Assembly: GCF_016405885.1 (NCBI RefSeq)
Contig: NZ_JAEKGC010000005.1
Span: forward strand, 124,001-188,000
Length of the DNA stretch: 64,000 nucleotides
Origin: Arthrobacter sp. MSA 4-2
Lineage (GTDB): Bacteria > Actinomycetota > Actinomycetes > Actinomycetales > Micrococcaceae
Direction: 5' to 3'
Shown here: piece after piece, positions 47,265-55,200 of the stretch
How positions within the stretch are numbered: the stretch's first letter is position 1
How the letters are laid out: each line of letters begins with the position of its first letter
Made by a program: the position numbers and the translations under genes
The notes under the pieces: generated by a model
The model's database searches: none
What the model was told of the DNA's origin: nothing
What the model saw: only the letters and a program-made list of their open reading frames with translations

Positions 47265-48080
47265 GTGACGCATGTGACAAAAGGAGAAACGGCGGCCGTT
47301 CGACTGCTGAACAGGGCGCGGCTGGTGCCGAGGATCGCGTGGCTTGCCGCACGGGCGCCCCGGGATCCCCACCGGGCGTGGGAGGGGTACTGGAAGGACA
47401 TCCGGACCACGGGTGCCGGCGGACAGGTGCTCTGGGACTCCGCCTCCGAAACCGAGCGGGAACAGTACGCCGCCACCCTCCGGGCGCATCTCGACACGTC
47501 GCTGCCGGTCATCGACGTCGGGTGCGGCAACGGATCTTTCACCCGCTGGCTGGCCGGCATCTTTCCCGAGGCCCTCGGCGTCGACGTTTCCCCCAGCGCC
47601 ATCGCCCGCGCCGAGACGGAGGCCGCCGGCCTGGCCAATGTCTCCTTCGCCGTCGTCGACGCCACCGAACCGGGCGCCGAAGTCTCCCCCTACCCCGGAG
47701 CGTGCAATGTCTTCGTCCGTGGGGTGCTTCACGTCCTGCCGCCCCGGCCACGGGCGGTGATGGCCGCCAATCTCCGCACCTCAGTGCGCGGCGGCCGGGT
47801 GTTCCTCACCGAAACCAACTTCCCGGGCAGCTCCCTCGAATACGTCGAACGGCTCGGGGCCGCCCCCGGGTATATCCCTGCGGGCCTGAAGCGCGCCATC
47901 GCCGGGCTTCCGCGGCCCGGCCATTTCGGCGCCACGGAACGCGGGGCCGCCTTCCCCGAAGACCAATGGCAGCTTCTCGCCGACGGACCGGCCGTCATCC
48001 ATACCGTTCCGGCGGAGACCACCCAGTCCACGCCGGTCCCCGGATACTTTGCGGTGCTGCAGCCGCGGAAGGGAGCCTGA
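47265..48080 (+). CDS. class I SAM-dependent methyltransferase
   Basis: 271 aa. SAM motif I is PVIDVGCGNGSFTRWLAGIFPE (around residues 81-102), motif II LGVDVSPSAIARAE, and post-motif VRGVLHVLPP. An N-terminal helical part (1-75) may bind the acceptor. GTG 47265 is the first start; a second GTG 9 nt inside is equally possible. It is followed immediately (TGAATG) by the 138-aa gene, so the two are coupled. Acceptor unknown. Confidence 0.88.
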   Translation: MTHVTKGETAAVRLLNRARLVPRIAWLAARAPRDPHRAWEGYWKDIRTTGAGGQVLWDSASETEREQYAATLRAHLDTSLPVIDVGCGNGSFTRWLAGIFPEALGVDVSPSAIARAETEAAGLANVSFAVVDATEPGAEVSPYPGACNVFVRGVLHVLPPRPRAVMAANLRTSVRGGRVFLTETNFPGSSLEYVERLGAAPGYIPAGLKRAIAGLPRPGHFGATERGAAFPEDQWQLLADGPAVIHTVPAETTQSTPVPGYFAVLQPRKGA

Positions 48081-48497
48081 ATGGAAACCCCGTCGGGAGA
48101 ATCCACGGCGCCGCTGCCGATCGAAGGCGGGAAGGGCACGCTTGAGCTCCGGCCGGACGGCGTCCTGCACCTGAAGTGGGACCTCGGCATCCACATCACC
48201 TCGGACGATGCCCGGGCCGCAATGGACGTCGTCAACGTGCTCTGCGCTGACACCTCCCACCCCATGCTCGTCGACATGGAGGCCACCCGGTCGGTCAGCA
48301 GGGGAGCCCGCAGCACCTTTTCCATCCCGTGCGGTGCATCACGGATTGCACTGCTGGGGTCCTCTCCGGTCGACCGGCTCCTTGCCAACTTCTTCCTCGG
48401 CCTTCACAGCCCGCCGTGCCCCACCCATTTCTTCACCTCGCGGGAGCACGCCCTCGACTGGCTCAAGCGGCCGGGCGAAGCAGAGCCACTGGACTGA
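48081..48497 (+). CDS. uncharacterised STAS/SpoIIAA-like protein (138 aa)
   Basis: Cytosolic protein whose ATG follows the methyltransferase stop with no gap. Alternating strands and helices (GTLELRPDGVLHLKWDLGIHITSDDARAAMDVVNVLC, then PMLVDMEATRSVSRGARSTF and SRIALLGSSPVDRLLANFFLGLH) resemble the SpoIIAA/STAS fold found in DUF7793-type proteins. The stop lies in a 17-bp-period duplication. Function unknown. Confidence 0.75.
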   Translation: METPSGESTAPLPIEGGKGTLELRPDGVLHLKWDLGIHITSDDARAAMDVVNVLCADTSHPMLVDMEATRSVSRGARSTFSIPCGASRIALLGSSPVDRLLANFFLGLHSPPCPTHFFTSREHALDWLKRPGEAEPLD

Positions 48498-48515
48498 GTG
48501 AGCCACTGGACTGAG
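48483..48515. repeat. 16-bp tandem duplication across a stop codon
   Basis: GAGCCACTGGACTGAG occurs at 48483-48498 and 48500-48515 (17-bp period). The TGA stop of the 138-aa gene (48495-48497) is inside the first copy and is repeated in the second. Confidence 0.9.
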
Positions 48516-48531
48516 CTCCAGCCTTCCGGGG

Positions 48532-49707
48532 CTATCCGGCGAGGTTGAGGGGAGGCCGGGCGGCGTCCTGGAGGGCCCGCAGCCGCCGCCTGCGCTCATG
48601 ATCCACCCGGTGCCTCCGCGAACCGGCGGTGATCAGGAGCAGGAAGACGGCGAGGCCGGCCGCGAAGGCGACCGGCCTAGACGAGGGTTCGCCGAAGAGC
48701 CGGTCGAAGAGGAGCCAGATGAGCCCCCAGACCACGGCCAGGGCGACGCTGAGGTGCCCCCTGCCCGTACTGCACAGGACCGCCGTGCCGACGGTCACCA
48801 CCCCGACGGCGATCAGGGCCCACGTCTGTGCACCGAGATCGAACAGGTCCGTCCCCTGTCGGTCGGCCAGCGCGGCGGCGCGCACCGCCGTCTCGACGAT
48901 GGTCCAGCCCAGCAGCAGGCCGAGGGGTACATCGACCGCGGCGCCTTCGATCCGGCCCTCCGCCGGGTAGCGGTGCAGTGTGCCCAGGGTGGTCAGCAGC
49001 ACGCCGAGGAGCAGGACGACGATGGCCGCTGCCAGGGTCTGCAGCTCCTCCGGGCCGCTCAGCCGGACCGCTGTGAGGAGCACGAGCGCCGAGGCGAGAG
49101 TCCAGCCGAGCCGGCGCTGGCGCTCCTTTCGGAGCTGGGAGGGCAGCCACTGGTACAGCACGTAGACGCACAGCGCCAGGTCGATGAGGACCCGGATCCA
49201 CAGGGCCCCAGCGGCGGGAAGAAGCAGGGTCGGTCCCGGCAGCGGTGGCCCGGCCTGGAGTGGATCCCAGGCGCGTCCGCCCGGTGCAAGGAGCCATGCC
49301 AGCGCGGCCAAGGAGACCAGAACAGCGCGCAGCAGATCCGGATCCCAGGATCGGACGTGGGCGGCAGCGGCCGCAAGGCGATTCCGGGGGGCAGCTGTCC
49401 AGGCGGGTATTTTCCTCCGCCCGCCGCGTCGCGGGGTGGCCGGCCGGGCCGCTTCCCGCCGGCGTCCACCGCGCGTTTCAGGCGCGGCCGTCGAACCGTG
49501 GATCCGTCCGCGTGCCCGGCGCCCTCCAAGGGCGGAGGTCACACCGTGGATCCGTCCGCGAGTCCGGTCCGCTCCCAGCGCGGAGGTCACGGCGTGGAAT
49601 GTGCGGCGAGCCCCGCCGCCCGTGCCAGGGGCTCCGTCCGGAGCCGCGGACACCGTCGGAGGAACCGAGGGCGCAGGCGGGAGCTTCACCTCATGCGTCG
49701 GCTTCAT
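48532..49707 (-). CDS. TspO/MBR-like membrane protein with a repeat-bearing N-terminus
   Basis: 391 aa. The N-terminal ~130 residues are basic and low-complexity, with a 16-aa unit repeated more than twice (RGRIHGVTSALG and variants). The rest has 8-9 spans and the layout of actinobacterial tryptophan-rich-sensor relatives: VLYQWLPSQLRKERQRRLGWTL, TLHRYPAEGRIEGAAVDVPLGLLLGW, GHLSVALAVVWGLIWLLFDRL. The match is of family type; few tryptophans are present. ATG 49705-49707 with GGGAGG just upstream. Downstream of and co-oriented with the DedA gene. Function unknown. Confidence 0.75.
   Translation of the reverse strand: MKPTHEVKLPPAPSVPPTVSAAPDGAPGTGGGARRTFHAVTSALGADRTRGRIHGVTSALGGRRARGRIHGSTAAPETRGGRRREAARPATPRRGGRRKIPAWTAAPRNRLAAAAAHVRSWDPDLLRAVLVSLAALAWLLAPGGRAWDPLQAGPPLPGPTLLLPAAGALWIRVLIDLALCVYVLYQWLPSQLRKERQRRLGWTLASALVLLTAVRLSGPEELQTLAAAIVVLLLGVLLTTLGTLHRYPAEGRIEGAAVDVPLGLLLGWTIVETAVRAAALADRQGTDLFDLGAQTWALIAVGVVTVGTAVLCSTGRGHLSVALAVVWGLIWLLFDRLFGEPSSRPVAFAAGLAVFLLLITAGSRRHRVDHERRRRLRALQDAARPPLNLAG
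49495..49590. repeat. 48-bp tandem repeat inside the TspO-like gene
   Basis: Two full copies (49495-49542 and 49543-49590), both starting ACCGTGGATCCGTCCGCG and ending GCGGAGGTCAC, plus a partial third. The unit is in frame and encodes a 16-residue basic repeat. Confidence 0.85.
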
Positions 49708-49804
49708 CGCCTCCCTTTCGACGGGTGCTGCGCCGCGGGTTTCCCGTGCGCTCGCGTTCAGCCTACCTACTTCCACGCAGCGGCGGGCAGTTGGCCCGGC
49801 AGAA

Positions 49805-50446
49805 TCACCGCGAATCCGGGCTGGCCGTCTCTCCGGTCTCGCCGGCACCGGCGGCCTTGGACCTCCGACGCTGCCGCAGACCAAGAACAGCAGCGGTCAC
49901 GAGCCCCACGAGGGTTCCGACGGCGGTTCCCAGCACGATGCTGACCCAGAGGGGCAGTCCGGTGGAGGCGCCGGTCAGGTAGCCAAGGCCAAGGAGCCAT
50001 GCGGCCCACAGACACGCGCCCAGGGCGGTCAGGACCATGAAGGGGCGGAGCGCGACCTCGGCGATCCCGGCCGCCGCGACGCTGGCGGTCCGGCCGCCGG
50101 GCAGGAACCGCACCGCGACGAGACCCGCGTAGGTCGGCGACTTGCCGGCCTTCTCGACTGCGCGGCGGAGCCCACCGTGGACCGAACGTCCCCAGCGGAA
50201 GCGGTCGAGCCAGTGCGTCAGGCGGCGGCGGAAGAGCAGAAACAGCGCGAGGTCGCCCACCCAGCTGCCGGTGGTCGCCACGAGGACGGCAGCAGGCAGG
50301 AAGAGATTTCCATGCGAGGCCATGGTGCCGGCGGCGATCACCATCAGTTCCGAGGGCACGATGGGGAGGATCACGTCCACGACGATGATGGTGAACATGA
50401 GCAGGAAGTAGAGCGGCAGGGCGAGATCGGGGCCGGGAATCTCCAC
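49805..50446 (-). CDS. DedA family membrane protein
   Basis: DedA/SNARE-associated (VTT) protein of 213 aa; DedA proteins scramble or flip undecaprenyl phosphate and related lipids and support envelope homeostasis. Key motifs: PIVPSELMVIAAGTMASHG, GSWVGDLALFLLFRR, and VAVRFLPGGRTASVAAAGIAEVALRPFMVLTALGACLWAAWLL (cited in part) with the conserved F-x-P-G-x-R. The C-terminus is basic. GTG start. The lipid substrate is inferred. Confidence 0.9.
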   Translation of the reverse strand: MEIPGPDLALPLYFLLMFTIIVVDVILPIVPSELMVIAAGTMASHGNLFLPAAVLVATTGSWVGDLALFLLFRRRLTHWLDRFRWGRSVHGGLRRAVEKAGKSPTYAGLVAVRFLPGGRTASVAAAGIAEVALRPFMVLTALGACLWAAWLLGLGYLTGASTGLPLWVSIVLGTAVGTLVGLVTAAVLGLRQRRRSKAAGAGETGETASPDSR

Positions 50447-50502
50447 CCACCCAACCTACAGGCCGCGGCTGGGGAAAGCAGAGGAGTCGCGCCAAGCCCG
50501 GG

Positions 50503-51420
50503 TTAATTCGGGGGAAACTCCGAGAGCCGCAGTGATGATTCGAAGAAGGACTCGGCGCCGCTGAGCGGGTCGGTGAAGGAGATGCTCTTCGCCAGCAGCT
50601 GCAGCGGCTTCGAGAAGTCATCGGCGGCCTGTGGCTTGAGCACGGGGTAGAAAGGGTCGTTGAGGATGCCCAGTCCGAGCCCGGCCATGTGCAGCCGAAG
50701 CTGGTGGGTCTTGCCGGTGTGCGGCTGCAGCCGGTAGCGGCCAACGCCCGCCGTCTCCTCAATCAGGCTCACTGCTGTCTCGGTGTTGGGGACGCCCTCG
50801 ACCTCCTGGGCCAGCAGGTAGGTGCGGGACTTCACGATGCGGCTGCGCACAATCAGGGGTGCAGCATCCAGGCCGAGCTCCGGCCGCACCCGGGCGACCG
50901 CCTCGTACTCCTTGCGGATCTGGCGGTTCTCGAACAGCAGCTGATATTTTCCGCGGGTCTCCGGGTTCACCGAGAACATCAGGATGCCGGCCGTCATGCG
51001 GTCGAGCCGGTGCATGGGAATCAGGTCGGGCAGGCCCAGCTGCACCCGAAGGCGCACCAGGGCCGACTCCGCGACATACATGCCGCCGGGGGTCGTCGGC
51101 AGGAAGTGTGGTTTGTCGACCACCAGCAGGTCCTCGTCCTGGTGGAGGATGCTGATTTCCACCGGGAGCCGGTCCTCGACGGGAAGCTCGCGGTAGTACC
51201 AGATGAAGGTGTGGTCGGTCAGCGGGGTCTCCCGGGTGAGCACGGCTCCGCCGAGGGCCACCACCTCGCCGCGGTCGAACCGCTCGGCAATGCCGTCGGG
51301 GTTCACGTGGTCGAAGCGGTCAAGGATGTACTCGAGGGCCGTGGACCACGGCCCTTCGTCGGGCAGGCGGAGGCGAGTGGCATTGACTCCGTTGCGCACC
51401 GGAAGGGGGGACTTCATCAC
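50503..51420 (-). CDS. RluA-family pseudouridine synthase
   Basis: Isomerises uridine in rRNA or tRNA. 305 aa. Catalytic Asp in MHRLDRMTAGILMF, and also EDLLVVDKPHFLPTTPGG and RLQPHTGKTHQLRLHMAGLG, all typical of RluA/RluC/RluD. The N-terminus (ARLRLPDEGPWSTALEYILDRF) lacks a full S4 domain. It starts at GTG/ATG in the overlap with nei (nei stop 51417-51419), so the two genes are translated together. Target RNA unknown. Confidence 0.92.
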   Translation of the reverse strand: MMKSPLPVRNGVNATRLRLPDEGPWSTALEYILDRFDHVNPDGIAERFDRGEVVALGGAVLTRETPLTDHTFIWYYRELPVEDRLPVEISILHQDEDLLVVDKPHFLPTTPGGMYVAESALVRLRVQLGLPDLIPMHRLDRMTAGILMFSVNPETRGKYQLLFENRQIRKEYEAVARVRPELGLDAAPLIVRSRIVKSRTYLLAQEVEGVPNTETAVSLIEETAGVGRYRLQPHTGKTHQLRLHMAGLGLGILNDPFYPVLKPQAADDFSKPLQLLAKSISFTDPLSGAESFFESSLRLSEFPPN

Positions 51421-52241
51421 CTTTCAAGGGTACGGGCACCACCGGTGGCCGGCTGGCAGTGGGGACAGTAGTAGAGGTCGCGCAGCTCGAGTTCGTTGTC
51501 TCCGAGCTGTTCAAGGACCACCGGAGTGCCGCAGCGCAGGCAGCCCCGGTTCGAGCGCCCGTACACCCACAGGTTGTTGCCGCGCAGGTTCCCGGTGGTG
51601 GCGCGGGTGCTCCGCAGCTTGTTCGCCTCGAGCAGCCTCTTGGCCAGATCGACGATGCGGGGCAGGTTCCGGACCTCGCCGACGGGCGTCAGGGGGTGCA
51701 CCCCGGCCAGGAAGCACAGCTCGCAGCGGTAGACGTTGCCGATGCCTGCGAGGTTCCGCTGGTCGAGCAGGGCCAGGCCGAGGGGCCGTTCCGGCTGAAG
51801 AGAGAGCCTCCGCAGCGCCTCGGCCGGGTCCCAGTCCCCGCCGAGCAGGTCAGGCCCGAGGTAGCCCACGGCCTCCTCCTCGCCCGAGCGCGGCAGGACC
51901 CGCAAAAAACCCAGTTCGAAGCCGACGACGACATTGTCGGTGGTCTCGAGCACGCACCGCGCCTTGAAGCCGGGCCGGCGCCACTTCTGGCCGTGCGCGT
52001 ACACGTGCCAGAGCCCCTCCATCTTCAGGTGGGAGTGGATGTCCCACCCTTCCGCATCCGCACTGCCACCCCCGCGGATCAGCAGGTGCTTGCCGCGGGA
52101 GACCACCTCTTCGACGGTGTCGCCGGTGAAGTCCACCGTGGCGAAGCGCGGCACCCGGATGTCGCACCGGGTCAGTTCCTTTCCGGCGAGGGCCGCGTGA
52201 AGGTCGCGGGCGGCCCGCCATACGGTATCCCCCTCAGGCAC
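51417..52241 (-). CDS. nei: endonuclease VIII-type DNA glycosylase/AP lyase (Nei2)
   Basis: Base-excision repair enzyme for oxidised pyrimidines, 274 aa. It begins VPEGDTVWRAARDL, so Pro2 (nucleophile) and Glu3 are in place after Met removal. The H2TH region contains DQRNLAGIGNVYRCELCFLAG; the C-terminal zinc finger is CLRCG...YYCPHC. GTG start with AAGGGGG 5 nt upstream; the longer ORF runs into low-complexity. It lies 56 bp downstream of lhr, as in Mycobacterium tuberculosis (Rv3296-Rv3297), and overlaps the pseudouridine synthase. Confidence 0.95.
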   Translation of the reverse strand: MPEGDTVWRAARDLHAALAGKELTRCDIRVPRFATVDFTGDTVEEVVSRGKHLLIRGGGSADAEGWDIHSHLKMEGLWHVYAHGQKWRRPGFKARCVLETTDNVVVGFELGFLRVLPRSGEEEAVGYLGPDLLGGDWDPAEALRRLSLQPERPLGLALLDQRNLAGIGNVYRCELCFLAGVHPLTPVGEVRNLPRIVDLAKRLLEANKLRSTRATTGNLRGNNLWVYGRSNRGCLRCGTPVVLEQLGDNELELRDLYYCPHCQPATGGARTLER

Positions 52242-52297
52242 GGATTCCCCCTTGAGTGTTGATGTGCCGCCGGGCGCCGAGGTCTGACACAAATCCT

Positions 52298-55200
52298 CTA
52301 GGCACGGATCCTCAGCCCCTTGGGTGTCGTGTAGAAACCGGCAGCGGCCAGGGCGGAGCCCACCCCGGTGTCGAGAATCTCCCCGCCGTTGACCTTCTCC
52401 AGAGCCATCTTGTCGGCCGCGCCCCGCCGGATGACGCCGACCAGGGCGGCGGCGGCCGCATCGAGGGCGGGCTGGTCCTCGGTGAAGACCAGCAGCGTCT
52501 TGCCTCCCCGCTCGACGTAGAGCGCCAGGTCGCCGTCCACAAGCACGACGAGGGCGCCGGCCTTGCGGCCGGGACGGTGCCCTCCCTCGGCCTGCGGCCA
52601 GGCGAGGGCGGCGCCGTACGGGTTGGCCGGGTCGGTCGCGGCCAGGGCCGTGGCCGTGAGCGCCGGTCCGCCGGCGGCCTCCGAGCGCGGATCGTTGTCC
52701 GCGCTGAAGGAACGCAGCCGATCCACGGTCGAGGGCACCGCGAACTGGGCCGCGCCGAGATGCTCGATGAAGTAGCCGCGCCGGCACCGGCCCATCTCCT
52801 CAAGCCGCGCAAGCACCTTGTACATCAGGCCGAACCCGCCGGGCACCCCTTCGCTGCCCACGGCGCCGCGGGTGACCACGCCGTAGCGGTCAAGGAGCAG
52901 TTCGGCGGTGGCATGGGCGTGGAGGGTCGACTCGTTTTCCACGGGCGGCAGCAGGTTCCAGCGTCCGGCCGCGACCGGCGGGGTGGCGCGCTGGTATCCG
53001 GAGGCGCCGTCGGGCCCGCCGGCCAGGCTCATCGAACTGTTCGTGAGGGAACGTCCCGGTGCGCGCCCCAGCCGTCCCGCCCGGGAGGTGCGGGCGCGTG
53101 CCGGGGGCTGGCGCTGCTTGTGCGCGGTCCGGCCGCCGGCCAGCAGGGCCCGGACCGGGGTGAAGGTGTCGTTGCTGACGCGTCCGGCCCACACCAGGTC
53201 CCACAGGGCGGTGACGAGGTCGGCCTCGGAGGGGATGCTGTCGACGTCGAGGGCGGTGCTGAGCTGGCGCAGGAAATAGCCTCCGCCGCCGCCGAGCAGT
53301 TCGAGCAGCGCCGCGGAGAGCGGCGAGGGCTCGTACACCGGGTCGGGGCGGAGGGTCAGCGGCGCGTTTTCCGCGAGGTGCAGGGCGATCCAGCCGTCGT
53401 TTCCGGCGAGCGATCCGGCACCCGACCACACCACCTCCCCGGTGGCGGTGAGCTCGTCGAGCATGGCCGGTGAGTAATTGGCCACCCGCTGGCCCAGGAT
53501 GAGCGGCTCCCAAGCTGAGGCGGGAATCGGCACGCCGGAGAGCTGGTCCACCACGGTTGCCACGCCGTCGAGTCCGCGCAGTCCCGAACCGACGTGCTGC
53601 CAGACGGGCAGGAACCGTCCGTAGGCGGCCGGGTCGACCGGTTCCACCTCCTGCCGCAAAGCCGCAAGGGAGCGCCGCCGCAGCCGGCGCAGCACCTCGA
53701 CGTCGCACCATTCGCTCGGTGCGGCGGGGTGGACGACGGTGGTCTCCCCGGCCTGCGGGGCCGCCTCGGCGGGCCGGAACTCGCCCTCGACGGTGCGCCC
53801 GTCGGCGGCGAGGCGCTGCAGGGCGGTTGCCACGATGGCGACGCCGAGGCCGAGCCGGGCCGCGGCTTCCGCGGCGGTGAAGGGCCCGTGGGTACGGGCG
53901 TAGCGGCTGACAAGGTCCCCCAGCGGATCGGCGACGGGTTCGATGAAGGCGAGCGGGATGCCCATCGGCAGGGGCACCCCGAGGGCGTCGCGCAGTCGAG
54001 CGGCGTCCTCGACGGCCGAGATCCGTTCAACGCCCGCGATGGAAACCCGAAGGGCCCGGTTGGCGCGTAGCAGCGGTTCCACCAGGGCCGCGGCCTCGGC
54101 CTCAGTGGCCCGCGGGACCGCGGCACCCTCCTCGCCGGCGCCCTCTTCATTCGCGGCCGCTTCGGTGCCCTCGAGGCGCTCGGCGATCTCGGAAAGGCTC
54201 AGCGGGCCCAGGAGTCGCAGCAGGTCCGCGACGCCCTCCAGGCCGCGGGCGCGCCTGTCCGGGCGGAGGCGCTGCAGCTCGCTTTCGGTGTCGGCGATGA
54301 CCTTCGCGTCGAGCAGTTCGCGCAGTTCGGCCCGGCCCAGGAGCTCGTTGAGGAGGGTGGGATCCAGCGAGAGGGCGGCGGCCCGGCGCTCCGCCAGCGG
54401 GGAATCCCCCTCGTACAGGAAGGAGGCGACGTAGCCGAAGAGCATGGAGCGGGCGAAGGGGGAGGCCTGCTGCGTGGTGACCTCGACCATCCGCAGCTCG
54501 CGGCGCTCAAGGGAGGCGGCAAGCTCCTTGAGGGCGGGCAGGTCGTAGACGTCCTGGAGGACCTCCCTCACGGTCTCGAGGACGATCGGGAAGGTCGGGT
54601 ACTTCTTGGCGACGTCGAGCAGCTGTGCCGAGCGCTGCCGCTGCTGCCACAGCGGGCTGCGCTTGCCAGGGTTCTGCCGGGGCAGCAGGAGCGCCCGGGC
54701 GGCGCACTCCCGGAACCGCGAGGCGAACAGGGCGGAACCGCCGACCTGAGCCGTGACGATCCCGTCGAGCTCCTCGGCGTCGAAGAGGAAGAGGTCGGCT
54801 CCGGGCGGCTCGTCCTCCATCAGGGGCACGCGCAGCACGATGCCGTCGTCGGAGGCCATGGCGGAGCCCTCGATGCCGTACCGCTGCTCAAGGCGCGCCC
54901 CGACGGCGAGCGCCCAGGGGGCGTGCACGGGCATGCCGAACGGGCTGTGCAGGACGACGCGCCAGTCGCCGAGCTCGTCGTGGAAGCGTTCGACGACGAG
55001 CGTGCGGTCGTTCGGGACCACCTCGGTGGCCTCGCGCTGCTCCCGGAGGTAGGTCAGCAGGTTCCCCGAGGCCCATTCGTCGAGCCCGATCCGCTGGCAG
55101 CGCTCGCGGGCCTGGTCCTCCGGGGCGTAGGACATCTCCCGGACAAAGGCTCCCAGCGCCCGGCCCAGCTCCACCGGCCGGCCCAGGGAGTCGCCCTTCC

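Noticed and set aside
45515-48145. 876-codon open frame on the plus strand opposite the GT39 gene
   Set aside because: Antisense shadow of high third-position GC; product is Arg/Gly/Pro-rich with no domain, and the opposite strand has a clear GT39 protein.
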